This document shows positions 23,342 through 31,396 of a stretch of 64,000 nucleotides of DNA, one piece after another (the stretch's first letter is position 1; each line of letters begins with the position of its first letter). The notes below the pieces were generated by a model. The model was given only the letters and a program-made list of their open reading frames with translations, ran no database searches and was not told the origin of the DNA. This DNA is from Nocardioides limicola. Lineage in GTDB: Bacteria; Actinomycetota; Actinomycetes; Propionibacteriales; Nocardioidaceae. The stretch covers positions 282,161-346,160 of the forward strand of contig NZ_JAERJA010000004.1 in the NCBI RefSeq assembly GCF_016827675.1, read 5' to 3'. The translations under genes and the position numbers were made by a program.

Positions 23342-23665
23342 TCAGTGGGTGAGGAAGGACATGTGTGAATCGGTCAGGTTCGGAGCGATATCGATGATCT
23401 CGGCGGTGACGACGTCATGGACGACGAAGGGGTCCGCGTCGACTCGTGCCTGGAGGTCTTCAGGACTGACGCCGGAAGCGATCACGGCGCCACCGAGGTC
23501 GGGTCGAATACTGCCGACGAGGTGGAAGACTCCTTCATCGACGCCTGCGCTGATCCACTCTTGATGGCCGGCCATGTGGTCGGCGGCGCGGGCCTTGTTC
23601 GACGAGAAGCGGAGCAGGATGACGTACAACGGGACTCTCCGATCGGTCGGGTGGGTAGAAGTCAT
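23342..23665 (-). CDS. YCII-related domain protein
   Basis: 107 residues. VPLYVILLRFSSNKARAADHM, then HQEWISAGVDEGVFHLVGSI and DLQARVDADPFVVHDVVTAEI follow the YciI ferredoxin-like pattern (small dimeric alpha/beta barrel, possibly a catalytic His-Asp pair). The ATG overlaps the stop of the upstream TetR gene (ATGA), so it is the probable effector gene of that regulator. Function unknown. Confidence 0.75.
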   Translation of the reverse strand: MTSTHPTDRRVPLYVILLRFSSNKARAADHMAGHQEWISAGVDEGVFHLVGSIRPDLGGAVIASGVSPEDLQARVDADPFVVHDVVTAEIIDIAPNLTDSHMSFLTH

Positions 23666-24240
23666 CGGGTGGGAGAGCTGCTCTGCCGCAGTTGCTCGGT
23701 GAGCCAGGTGTTCATGCGGGCGACCTCTCGCTCCACGAAGTCGCGGTCATGGAACGCATTCGAGACGGCCGCCACTCCTTGGCTGAACGACAGCACATGC
23801 ATGGCGAGCGCGTCGGCCTCATCTGGTGCCCCAAGCAGTTCGAACTGCCCTCCCAGCCAGGTGCGGAACACGTCGAAGACGCCCACCGCGTGCTCGCGGG
23901 AAGGATGATCCAACTTGGCCAGCTCGTTCGTGAGCGTCCCGACCGGGCATCCGTAGTTCTCGATATCGCGCTGGTTCGTGATCACGATCTCGACGAATCG
24001 GCGCACCCGCTCCAGCGGGTCCGGAGACTCGTCGCTCCAGGTGGTGAGCATCTCGCGTGTACTGGAGAGCCGGGCCTCGATCACCGCGTCGAGGATCTCG
24101 TCCTTGGTCTTGAAGTGGTAGTAGAAGTTCCCCCGCGAGATACCCACGGCCTGAGCGATCGATGCGAACGACGTCTGCTCGTACCCCTGTTCATAGAACA
24201 ACCGGTTGGCCGTATCGATGATGCGCTCACGAGTGCCCAC
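23662..24240 (-). CDS. TetR-family regulator with twin operators
   Basis: 192 residues from GTG at 24240. HTH: TRERIIDTANRLFYEQGYEQ, then FASIAQAVGISRGNFYYHFKTKDEIL; a TetR_C-like domain with NYGCPVGTLTNELAK resembles AcrR/YcdC-type repressors of oxidative or electrophile stress. Two copies of TAGGAC-N4-GTCCTA lie just upstream, so it is probably autoregulated. Co-translated with the YCII-like gene. Confidence 0.9.
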   Translation of the reverse strand: MGTRERIIDTANRLFYEQGYEQTSFASIAQAVGISRGNFYYHFKTKDEILDAVIEARLSSTREMLTTWSDESPDPLERVRRFVEIVITNQRDIENYGCPVGTLTNELAKLDHPSREHAVGVFDVFRTWLGGQFELLGAPDEADALAMHVLSFSQGVAAVSNAFHDRDFVEREVARMNTWLTEQLRQSSSPTR

Positions 24241-24272
24241 GAAGAACCTCTTACTGGTGGTCAGTGACTAGG

Positions 24273-24288
24273 TAGGACAATCGTCCTA
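24273..24288. promoter_or_regulatory. TetR operator, copy 1
   Basis: TAGGAC-AATC-GTCCTA, a perfect 6-bp inverted repeat 33 bp upstream of the TetR start. Confidence 0.7.
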
Positions 24289-24299
24289 GGGCCGTACTT

Positions 24300-24315
24300 T
24301 AGGACTGGCGTCCTA
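24300..24315. promoter_or_regulatory. TetR operator, copy 2
   Basis: TAGGAC-TGGC-GTCCTA, the same arms as copy 1 with a different spacer; centres are 27 bp apart, allowing two dimers to bind side by side. Confidence 0.7.
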
Positions 24316-24413
24316 CTGATTGCAAGGGGGCGGATGCCGGGGTTGGGAGCGGTGAAGGCGGTCTGGTGTTCTCAAGTGTTGTGCGAGAGTGCTCGTCAGT
24401 CGTCCACTGTGAT

Positions 24414-25049
24414 TCAGGACCGCGGCTCGGCGCTCTCCCCTGCGGAGTAGCGCCTTCGTGGCGTGATCCGCTCGAAGATCCGGACCAGTTGCCCGACCAG
24501 GTCGTCGACGCTGAACTCGATCCGGCCGGTGGTCCACGCAGCCACCGTCTCGCCCCACGCGCCGGCCATCGCGTGGGCCAGGAATCGCTGCTCGGCGATG
24601 AAGCGGGGGTCCTTCTCGACGTGCGGGTCGACGCCGAGCCAGGTGTCGACGGCGAGGTCGAGGAGTTGGCGGCGTTTGGTGAGCAGCGGCGGGGCCTGGG
24701 TCTCGATCAGCAGCAGATGCACCAGCCGCGGGTCGGCAACGATCCGCCTGGTGATGATGTCAAGCGCGGGGCCGGGATTGCGCCAGCCGCCGGCGGCGAT
24801 CGCGGGCAGGCAGGCTTCGGCCAGGTCTGCGATCGCCTGGTCGAAGACGGCCTCCAGCAGGTCGTCCATCGAGGCGAAGCTCTCGTAGAAGTAGCGCTTG
24901 GTCAGGCCGGCCTCCGCACAGAGGTCGTCGAGCCGGGTGCCGGCCGGGCCCCGGGTGCCGAAGAGTTCGAGGCCGGCTTCGAGGAACTGCTCGCGTCGCG
25001 CCGTACGACGTTCGTCCGCGGGTACGCCGCGATAGGGCCGGGTGGTCAT
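24414..25049 (-). CDS. TetR-family regulator divergent from the Tat flavoprotein
   Basis: 211 residues from ATG 25047-25049, behind AGGAGG; the frame to 25115 adds a leader without a site. HTH: ERRTARREQFLEAGLELFG, then LDDLCAEAGLTKRYFYESF. The C-terminal domain is typical of TetR (LLIETQAPPLLTKRRQLLDL; FLAHAMAGAWGETVAAW). It is divergent from the flavoprotein gene at 25156 and probably controls it; candidate half-sites TTGACAC (25074-25080) and GTGTCAA (25109, 25131) lie between them. Confidence 0.9.
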   Translation of the reverse strand: MTTRPYRGVPADERRTARREQFLEAGLELFGTRGPAGTRLDDLCAEAGLTKRYFYESFASMDDLLEAVFDQAIADLAEACLPAIAAGGWRNPGPALDIITRRIVADPRLVHLLLIETQAPPLLTKRRQLLDLAVDTWLGVDPHVEKDPRFIAEQRFLAHAMAGAWGETVAAWTTGRIEFSVDDLVGQLVRIFERITPRRRYSAGESAEPRS

Positions 25050-25155
25050 GCTGGCCTCCTCGCGGACTCGTTGTTGACACTGATCAGGGTCATATTCTAC
25101 GGTCGGCTGTGTCAAATGTGACCCCGAGCGGTGTCAAAGTTAAGGATGTGCTGAC

Positions 25156-26976
25156 GTGAGCGATCTGCCGACCAGTAGGCGTGGCTTCCTCGGGCTCGCA
25201 GCGGGTGCCACCGCGGCGAGCGGCCTGGTGTTGGCATCCTCGGCGCCCGCAGCCGCGTTGTTGCGCCAACGTCGACGGGTCACCATCCTCGGTGGTGGCG
25301 TGGGAGGTCTGACCGCAGCCCACGAACTGATCGAGCGGGGCTTCGAGGTCACCGTGATCGAGCCCAAGGCCTGGGGTGGGAAGGCGCGCAGCATCCCGGT
25401 CGCCGGCACCGGCCATGGCGGACGTCAGGATCTGCCCGGCGAGCACGGCTTCCGCTTCTTCCCGGGCTTCTACAAGAGCAGTCCGGACACCTTCTCCCGG
25501 ATCCCGACCGTCGGCGGTTCCAGCAGCGTGATGGACCACCTCGTCGACGCCCATCAGCAACTGCTGTGCATGCCCGGGCAAGGACAGTTGTGGTACCTGC
25601 CGTCGCCGAACGAAGATGGGCTCATCCAGGGCTTCCGCAGCCTGCTCACGCTGATGGGGATCGCCGCCGGGATCCCGCCCAACGAGATCGAGTACTTCGT
25701 CCGCAAGATGCTGGTCTTCATCACCAGTTGCGACGAGCGCCGCCTCGGCCAATGGGAGAAGATGTCGTGGACGCAGTTCACCAACGCCGACAACTTCTCG
25801 CCGATGTACCAGCAGGTGCTGGGCTCCGGGCTCACCAAGACCCTGGTCGCGGCCAAGGGGGAGTACGCCTCGGCTCGGACGGTGGCCTTGATGGGGGAGC
25901 ACTTCATCTATGCCCTGCTCGGTGAGAACAACGGCTACATCCGGCACGAGAGCGGCTACGGGGCCGCCGACCGGCTTCTCGACCTGCCGACGAACGAGGC
26001 CTGGATCGACCCGTGGTTGGACTACCTGCGAGCCAGGGGGGTCAGGTTCGTCTCCGGCTATCGGGCGAAGCAACTGCGGGTCCGGAACAAGTCGATCGAG
26101 TCCGTCGTCCTGGAGACCACTGGCGACGGCGGCTTCCCCAACGGTCAGGGGACTCTCAACGTCACCTCGGACTGGTTCATCTGCGCGATGCCGGCCGAGC
26201 AGATGACCAAGCTCCTGACGCCGGACGTGGTCGGCGCCGACCCGCAGTTGGGCCGGATCGGCAAGCTGCAGACCGACTGGATGAACGGCATCCAGTACTT
26301 CCTCAACCGTCCGCCCAACATCGTCATCCCCGGACATGTCGCCTTCCTGGACAGCCCTTGGGCCATCACCGCGATCGACCAGGGCGCCTTCTGGCGCACC
26401 GAGATCGCCAGCACCTACGGCGATGGCGGGGTCGCCGACGTCTACTCCGTCGACATCTCAGACTGGTTCACCCCCGGCATCCTCTACGGCAAGCCCGCGG
26501 CCGACTGCACGCCCGAGGAGATCGCCCGGGAGACCTGGGAGCAGATGAAGCTCGGCCTCAACGTCGATCAGGAGATCCTCACCGACGACATGCTGGTGCG
26601 GTACTTCCTGGACCCGGCCATCCACTGGCCCGACGGACCGCACCGTCGCGCCGCCAACAGTGAGCCACTGCTGATCAACACCGCCAACTCCTGGGTCGAT
26701 CGGCCCGAGGCGGTCACCGGCATCGGCAACCTGTTCCTCGCCTCGGACTACGTGCGCACCGGCATCGACCTGGCCACGATGGAGGGTGCGAACGAGGCCG
26801 GCCGGGCCGCAGTCAACGGCATCCTGGAGGCGTCATGGTCGTTGCAGAGCCCGGCCGTCATCCACGAACTGTGGAAGCCGAAGGAGCTCATGCTCGCCCG
26901 ACAGTTGGACCAGGCCCAGTACCGCCTGGGGTTGCCTAACACCCTGGACATCGTCCCCGAGGGGCTCGGGATCTGA
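25156..26976 (+). CDS. Tat-exported FAD-dependent amine-oxidase-like flavoprotein
   Basis: 606 residues from GTG 25156. The N terminus has a twin-arginine signal (TSRRGFLGLAAGATAASGLV). The mature protein opens with a dinucleotide motif VTILGGGVGGLTAAHELIERGFEVTVIE and GGKARS, as in phytoene desaturases, hydroxysqualene dehydroxylase and amine oxidases. The C-terminal FAD block is NLFLASDYVRTGIDLATMEGANEAGRAA. Substrate unknown; a carotenoid/terpenoid or amine is possible. Export makes a carotenoid pathway step less typical. No partner genes follow; the next gene is a decayed GYD protein. Confidence 0.85.
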   Translation: MSDLPTSRRGFLGLAAGATAASGLVLASSAPAAALLRQRRRVTILGGGVGGLTAAHELIERGFEVTVIEPKAWGGKARSIPVAGTGHGGRQDLPGEHGFRFFPGFYKSSPDTFSRIPTVGGSSSVMDHLVDAHQQLLCMPGQGQLWYLPSPNEDGLIQGFRSLLTLMGIAAGIPPNEIEYFVRKMLVFITSCDERRLGQWEKMSWTQFTNADNFSPMYQQVLGSGLTKTLVAAKGEYASARTVALMGEHFIYALLGENNGYIRHESGYGAADRLLDLPTNEAWIDPWLDYLRARGVRFVSGYRAKQLRVRNKSIESVVLETTGDGGFPNGQGTLNVTSDWFICAMPAEQMTKLLTPDVVGADPQLGRIGKLQTDWMNGIQYFLNRPPNIVIPGHVAFLDSPWAITAIDQGAFWRTEIASTYGDGGVADVYSVDISDWFTPGILYGKPAADCTPEEIARETWEQMKLGLNVDQEILTDDMLVRYFLDPAIHWPDGPHRRAANSEPLLINTANSWVDRPEAVTGIGNLFLASDYVRTGIDLATMEGANEAGRAAVNGILEASWSLQSPAVIHELWKPKELMLARQLDQAQYRLGLPNTLDIVPEGLGI

Positions 26977-27058
26977 CTTCGCGTCATCGGGCTGTTGCTT
27001 TACCTGACCTCCCGGCTGCGGCAGAGTGGCCGCAGGCACCCCAGCGCATGGAGGCGTG

Positions 27059-27211
27059 ATGCAGAAGTTCCTGTGGCAGGTCAGCTACACCGTCGAGGGG
27101 GCCCAGGGCCTCGCGACCGAAGGTGGATCGGGCCGTCGCGCCGCGATCGAGGAGATGATCGAGAGCGTGGGCGGCCGGCAAGGACGTGGACTACCGCCGG
27201 CCGGCGAGTAG
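27059..27211 (+). pseudogene. Truncated GYD-domain protein
   Basis: ATG 27059 follows a good GGAGG, and the first 39 residues (MQKFLWQVSYTVEGAQGL... EEMIESVGGR) match the start of GYD-domain proteins, normally about 95-110 residues. After GGR the frame ends quickly (stop at 27209-27211), while KDVDYRRPA, the usual C-terminal sequence (VDYRPPG), appears in another frame at about 27183-27209. The central part appears deleted, with a frame change. Probably nonfunctional. Confidence 0.6.
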
Positions 27212-27259
27212 TGCGGCCTCGCCTTCCGTCAGTCTGAACAGCACCACGAAGGGGGAGAG

Positions 27260-28150
27260 ATGGGCGCGATCCGGATCGGCCTGGTCGGCACCGGTCACTG
27301 GGCCCGCACCGTGCACGGACCCGGTGTGCTGGCCCACGACGGCGTCGAACTCGCCGGTGTCTGGGGCAGGGACACGGCGCGGACCGCGGGGGTGGCCGCC
27401 GAGTTCGGGATCCCGGCGTACGACGACGTCGACGACCTGATGGAGCGGGTGGACGCCCTCACCTTCGCGGTGCCACCCGACGTCCAGGCGCCGCTGGCGT
27501 TGCGAGCCGCCGCTGCCGGGAAGCACCTGCTGCTGGAGAAGCCGATCGCGACGGATCTCGCCGCTGCGACCGAGCTGGCTGAGGCAGCGGCCGGGGTGAC
27601 CAGTCTGGTCTTCTTCACCGACCGGTTCATCCCGCAGTGGGAGGACTGGTTGATGGGCATGCCTGACCACCGTCCCCGCAGCGGCCGGGTCGACTGGCTC
27701 GCCTACCTCGACCCCGACGGTCCCAACGGCGATTCGTTGTGGCGTCAGCAGCGAGGCGCGTTGTGGGACCTCGGGCCGCATGCGCTCGCCTCCCTGCTGC
27801 CGGTGCTCGGCCCCGTCCGTGACGTCTCCGGACGTGCGGGGGAGGGGGATTTCGTTGATCTTGACCTCACCCACGCCGACGGCTCAACCAGCCGGATGTC
27901 ACTCAGCCTGACCGCCGCCGACGGGGCCCGAGACGAGGCCGTCGAGTTCGGGGACGGCCACCGCACCTGGGCTCGCCCGGAGGTTCCCGGCCGGCCGGCC
28001 GGGGCCGCCTATGCGCAGGCGGTGTCGGAGTTCGCCGACTGCATCCGCGCCGGGGTCACCCAGCACCGATGCGACGTACGCCTTGGCCGTGACGTGGTCG
28101 AGGTGCTGGCTCGCTGCGAGGCAGTCCTGGCAGGTGAGCGATCCCGTTGA
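27260..28150 (+). CDS. Gfo/Idh/MocA family NAD(P)-dependent oxidoreductase
   Basis: 296 residues, ATG behind GGGGGAGAG. N-terminal Rossmann fold IRIGLVGTGHWARTVHGPG, then LLLEKPIATDLAAA (the EKP motif of the family) and a C-terminal alpha/beta domain with LWDLGPHALASLL. Members oxidise or reduce sugars, inositols or related alcohols; substrate not determined. Stands alone, with the decayed GYD gene before and a convergent lipoprotein gene after. Confidence 0.9.
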   Translation: MGAIRIGLVGTGHWARTVHGPGVLAHDGVELAGVWGRDTARTAGVAAEFGIPAYDDVDDLMERVDALTFAVPPDVQAPLALRAAAAGKHLLLEKPIATDLAAATELAEAAAGVTSLVFFTDRFIPQWEDWLMGMPDHRPRSGRVDWLAYLDPDGPNGDSLWRQQRGALWDLGPHALASLLPVLGPVRDVSGRAGEGDFVDLDLTHADGSTSRMSLSLTAADGARDEAVEFGDGHRTWARPEVPGRPAGAAYAQAVSEFADCIRAGVTQHRCDVRLGRDVVEVLARCEAVLAGERSR

Positions 28151-28208
28151 GGCCCAGTGCACCCAGTGCCTCCGGCACTCCACGTCGCGCACGTCGAGCC
28201 CAGAGGCG

Positions 28209-28907
28209 TCAGCGTTCGTCGGCGTCCTCGAGGAGTCCGTACAACGTCTCGAGAACGGCGTTGTCGGATGGGACACCCCGTGAGGCGTCGACCTGTTGCT
28301 GAGTGATGCCGTTCGCGGGTGTCCCGTCGCTGTTGAAGGAGCCACCGCCGTACGAGTAGCCGACATGGATCTGTCCGGTAAGGCCGCTGTTCGGCAGGTT
28401 GGGCGAGATGATCACCAGTGTGTAGGAGCCGTTCAATGCGGTGTTGTGGCTGTTCTCGAACACCAGCGTGTTCGTCGCGTTGCCCTGGGCGAACGCGGCG
28501 GCCTCGAGTTCACGCTCCTCGGCCCACTGTGCTCGGATCTGCTGGGGTGTTTCCTGTTCCCAGTCGGCGTGGGCATTCACGGTGATCGTGTCGGTGGCAT
28601 CCTCGACGCCCCACGAACAGGTGAACGAGTAGGGACCCGGGGGATAGGAGAGATCGTTGACCTCCTCGCCGTACAAAGTGTGCTCGGCGGTCAGGAGCGG
28701 CCTGACCGCCTGCTCGATCTCGGAGCACGCCCCGATGCCGGCGATCCGGCTGCCGCCCCCAGTCATACCTAGCGCATCGTCGAGAGAACCTCCACCTGAA
28801 GCGTCCCCATCGGCGCGCGATGGCGTGCCGCCCGGCCCTTCGCCGGTGCAGGCCGCGGCGATCACCAGAAGTGGCGCCGTGATCAGGTGGGCGAGGCGAC
28901 GGTGCAT
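28209..28907 (-). CDS. Lipoprotein, unknown (DUF3558-like pattern)
   Basis: 232 residues from ATG 28905-28907 behind AAGGAA. Signal peptide with lipobox (APLLVIAAAC), then a Gly/Ser-rich linker and a folded domain with CSEIEQAVRPLLTAEHTLYG, YSFTCSWGVEDATDTITVN and TLVIISPNL; two cysteines (ACSEI, FTCSW) may pair. The spacing resembles DUF3558-type actinobacterial lipoproteins, but this is uncertain. Anchored outside the membrane; function unknown. Confidence 0.8.
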   Translation of the reverse strand: MHRRLAHLITAPLLVIAAACTGEGPGGTPSRADGDASGGGSLDDALGMTGGGSRIAGIGACSEIEQAVRPLLTAEHTLYGEEVNDLSYPPGPYSFTCSWGVEDATDTITVNAHADWEQETPQQIRAQWAEERELEAAAFAQGNATNTLVFENSHNTALNGSYTLVIISPNLPNSGLTGQIHVGYSYGGGSFNSDGTPANGITQQQVDASRGVPSDNAVLETLYGLLEDADER

Positions 28908-29015
28908 CGACGAGTTCCTTCGGATCGGGTGTCTGCGACGCATCCTGACAGGTCACCCAAGCGCACACACCCCGAGTGGCGGTGATGTTGAGGGCCTGGC
29001 CCCCGAAGCCGGAAG

Positions 29016-29055
29016 CGGTGCCCATGTGCAGTTCGAGGGGTGTCCCAGACTGATC
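29016..29055. repeat. 40-bp dispersed repeat, copy 2
   Basis: Same 40 bases as 22571-22610 with three substitutions. Lies at the left border of the decayed island, directly before the IS-end-like sequences. Confidence 0.75.
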
Positions 29056-29067
29056 TTGTTATCTCGC

Positions 29068-29111
29068 AGGACATTGGTGACAGTTCTGTGTCAGGACATC
29101 GGTGACAGTTC
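29068..29111. repeat. Two IS-end-like direct repeats
   Basis: AGGACATTGGTGACAGTTC (29068-29086) and AGGACATCGGTGACAGTTC (29093-29111) are 18/19 identical at a 25-bp period. On the other strand they read ACTGTCACC..TGTCCT, resembling ends of actinobacterial IS481-family elements; the family link is from memory. Confidence 0.5.
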
Positions 29112-29299
29112 CGGGGTGTTCGCCTTGCGATTGCGCAGTGGCCTGATGATGTGAGTACTTGAAGGGCGTAGGGCCAAGCTTCACAAGATCCACGACCGGC
29201 TTGAGACCCCGTCGAGGCAGGACAACAAGGATGCCCACGACGTCTACCGTCTGCTGCGGCAGGCGAGACGCAGGCGGTGGTGCTCGACGATGTCGTTGC

Positions 29300-29358
29300 C
29301 GGTGGGTGGTCTGGGTCTGGTGGAACCGCTCCACTTTGCCTTGGTCTGGGGGTGTCAC
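29300..29358 (-). mobile_element. IS481-type transposase remnant
   Basis: Minus-strand peptide GKVERFHQT (29314-29340) is the conserved C-terminal catalytic-domain motif of IS481/IS3-type DDE transposases. The downstream sequence is frame-broken and the element is otherwise gone. Confidence 0.6.
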
Positions 29359-29365
29359 CCGGTGG

Positions 29366-29476
29366 TCACGCGTCGATCAGGGCGTCCAGCCGACGGTGCG
29401 CCAGCCGTTCGCAGGCGGGCAGTCGCTCCTCGATCAGGGCGCGGCGCTGACTGTGATAGCGGATCAGGTCGTGCAT
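29366..29476 (-). CDS. 36-residue small protein after the SDR gene
   Basis: ATG 29474-29476 is preceded by AGGAGG at 4 nt, and this site overlaps the SDR stop codon (29485-29487), implying translational coupling. Sequence: MHDLIRYHSQRRALIEERLP then ACERLAHRRLDALIDA, a charged amphipathic helix. No homolog recognised. The excellent ribosome binding site and operon position support it; short length keeps it uncertain. Confidence 0.5.
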   Translation of the reverse strand: MHDLIRYHSQRRALIEERLPACERLAHRRLDALIDA

Positions 29477-29484
29477 GCGTCCTC

Positions 29485-30285
29485 CTAGGTGAGCAGCGCG
29501 CCGCCGTCGACGACGATCTGGGATCCGGTCAGGTACGACGACAGGTCGCTGGCCAGGAAGAGAGCCACCCGGGCGATGTCGTCGGGTGTGCCGATCCGGT
29601 GCATCGGGATGCTGTTGACGAACTGCTCGAGCGTGTCATTCGGTTGCTCGTTGCCCGGCTCCTGCATGGCGGCCACCCCGGGGGTGGCGATGGCCCCGGG
29701 CGCGATCGCGTTGACCCAGATACGGTGCGGCGCCAACTCCAGCGCGAGGTTCTTGGTGAATCCCCACAGGCCGTGCTTGGACGCGTCGTAGTGGGCGAGA
29801 CCGGTCATCGAGGGGTGCAGGGCGTCGATCGAGGTGATGTTGATGATCCGGCCGCCCCCGCCGTCGCGCATCCGCTTGGCAGCCTCCCGACTGCATAGGA
29901 AGGCGCCGCGCAGGTTCACCGCGATCACCCGGTCGAAGTCGGCTGCGCTCATCTCCAAGACGTTCACGACGGGGAAGATGCCGGCATTGTTGACCAGGAT
30001 GTCGATTCGGCCGCGCCAGCCGATCGCATCGGCGATCAGTCGGTGTACGTCGTCCTCGTCGCTCACGTCACAGTGGCTGGCCAGCGCCTGATGGCCCTCG
30101 GCCATCACTGTGTCTGCCAACGCCTGGGCGGTGGCAAGGTCGGTGTCGGCGATGACCACGGAGGCGCCGCCGGCGGCGAGACGTTCGACGATGCCCCGTC
30201 CGATCCCCAGAGCGCCCCCGGTGACGATCGCGGTCCGTCCGGTGAGATCGAGCAGGTCATCGACGGTCGGTGGCAGCAATGTCAT
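29485..30285 (-). CDS. Short-chain dehydrogenase/reductase (SDR)
   Basis: 266 residues from ATG 30283-30285 (GAGG upstream); the longer frame to 30366 is unsupported. Classical SDR marks: TGGALGIGRG (22-31, cofactor), NNAG, the catalytic triad in INITSIDALHPSM..HYDASKHG (Ser, Tyr, Lys) and a C-terminal SSYLTGSQIVVDGGALL. Substrate unknown. Followed by the coupled 36-residue gene. Confidence 0.93.
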   Translation of the reverse strand: MTLLPPTVDDLLDLTGRTAIVTGGALGIGRGIVERLAAGGASVVIADTDLATAQALADTVMAEGHQALASHCDVSDEDDVHRLIADAIGWRGRIDILVNNAGIFPVVNVLEMSAADFDRVIAVNLRGAFLCSREAAKRMRDGGGGRIINITSIDALHPSMTGLAHYDASKHGLWGFTKNLALELAPHRIWVNAIAPGAIATPGVAAMQEPGNEQPNDTLEQFVNSIPMHRIGTPDDIARVALFLASDLSSYLTGSQIVVDGGALLT

Positions 30286-30409
30286 CGGGGCCTCGGAGTG
30301 GGACGTGCGAGGGAACGTGGTCAACGCTAGGCGGAATCGCGCCGTGCTCCCACGGGAGAAGGTCACTGGTTGACCGGGACCGGTCCCAGGCCGGGTGTGG
30401 AGTTTCGAC

Positions 30410-30844
30410 TCAGGCGGCCTCGGTGACTTCGCGTCGGATCGTGGTGAACCAGACCACGCCGAGTACGACGTGCATGGCGGCCAGAACGGCGGCGGTCGCG
30501 GAGTCGGTGTCGACCGTGAACGGCATGAACACGGTGACTACGCCGAGTGCGAGTCCGAGCCAGGCCAATGCCGACCAGGCGGTGTGGCCCCATCGGGAGG
30601 CGATGGTCAGTGCGAGCGTGCCGAAGATGAGTGGGATGACGGTGGCGGCGACGACAGCCGGGAGACCGATGGCGGTGGGCGAGGTAGCTCCGGGCTCGGT
30701 GACGAGGAGGCTGACGCCGGCCATCCGGGCGATCCCCCAGGCTGTCACGTTGGCCAGGACGGAGATGGCGAGGACGATGCCGCCGGTGCGTAGCGCGCGG
30801 CGGGCAGTCAAGGTGGTGGTCGGGGTGGCGATGGATGTCGTCAT
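30410..30844 (-). CDS. DUF6069-like four-helix membrane protein
   Basis: 144 residues from ATG 30842-30844 (GAGGA about 9 nt upstream). Four hydrophobic helices: GIVLAISVLANVTAWGIARM, IGLPAVVAATVIPLIFGTLA, ALAWLGLALGVVTVFMPFTV, TAAVLAAMHVVLGVVWFTTI. The pattern matches small actinobacterial DUF6069 proteins, often next to MarR or TetR regulators. Divergent from the MarR gene and sharing its operators; likely its main target. Function unknown. Confidence 0.8.
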   Translation of the reverse strand: MTTSIATPTTTLTARRALRTGGIVLAISVLANVTAWGIARMAGVSLLVTEPGATSPTAIGLPAVVAATVIPLIFGTLALTIASRWGHTAWSALAWLGLALGVVTVFMPFTVDTDSATAAVLAAMHVVLGVVWFTTIRREVTEAA

Positions 30845-30857
30845 GTGTTCGGGCTCC

Positions 30858-30868
30858 TCAATAGTTGA
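30858..30868. promoter_or_regulatory. MarR operator, DUF6069 side
   Basis: TCAATAGTTGA, itself near-palindromic (TCAA..TTGA) and the exact reverse complement of the site at 30913-30923. Confidence 0.65.
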
Positions 30869-30912
30869 TGATATGAAGTAATCGTCCAGGCCTTGCCAGA
30901 TATTCCAGCTCC

Positions 30913-30923
30913 TCAACTATTGA
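30913..30923. promoter_or_regulatory. MarR operator, marR side
   Basis: TCAACTATTGA, 55 bp from its inverted copy; the pair flanks the divergent promoters, so one regulator can control both genes. Confidence 0.65.
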
Positions 30924-30946
30924 GTTCGAGGACTATCATCGGGACT

Positions 30947-31357
30947 GTGGTCCGCGTAGAAGACGTCGGTGATCTGGCCGGCAAGGTGATGGGTGTCAGC
31001 GAGCAGTTGCGGGCTGACTTCGACACCGTTGCCGGTCAGCACGGCCTCACCGACCTCCAGGCGAGGACCCTGTTGACGCTGGCCGAACCCCAGAGCATGA
31101 GCGAGGTCGCCGGGGCGATGACCTGTGGACCCTCGAACGTCACCGGCCTCGCCGACCGCCTCGAACGACTCGGCCTGATCGTTCGAGTCCCCGACCCACG
31201 CGACCGGCGGGTCACGCTGCTCGAACTCACCGACGAGGGCCGTCGCCGCCGAGAGCGCTTGGCCGAGGCGCTGGTTGAAGGTTCGATGCTTGTCGCCAGG
31301 CTCACGCCCTCCGAACGTGGCCAACTCAAGGGGCTGCTCGACAAACTCTTGGGGTAG
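30947..31357 (+). CDS. MarR-family regulator
   Basis: 136 residues if it starts at GTG 30947; a longer frame (30893) would translate the operator. A TATCAT (30934-30939) 7 bp upstream suggests a leaderless message. Winged helix: LTDLQARTLLTLAEPQSMSEV, MTCGPSNVTGLADRLERLGLI and the wing RVPDPRDRRVTLLELTDEGR. Divergent from the DUF6069 gene with two operators between. Effector unknown. Confidence 0.88.
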   Translation: MVRVEDVGDLAGKVMGVSEQLRADFDTVAGQHGLTDLQARTLLTLAEPQSMSEVAGAMTCGPSNVTGLADRLERLGLIVRVPDPRDRRVTLLELTDEGRRRRERLAEALVEGSMLVARLTPSERGQLKGLLDKLLG

Positions 31358-31396
31358 GAGCCGCCGGCCGGCGGTGGCAGTACGCGCACTCGATGG

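Larger units (their letters stand above)
28960..29365. other. Decayed accessory island (repeat, IS-end and gene fragments)
   Basis: No intact gene. It holds, in order: the second copy of the 40-bp repeat, two IS-end-like sequences, a plus-strand coding fragment at 29173-29262 (AKLHKIHDRLETPSRQDNKD followed by AHDVYRLLRQ) and a minus-strand transposase fragment at 29314-29340. See separate entries. Confidence 0.6.

Noticed and set aside
25074..25138. TetR operator between 25049 and 25156
   Set aside because: TTGACAC/GTGTCAA half-sites are suggestive, but spacing is irregular and no complete palindrome was found, so no separate site is claimed.
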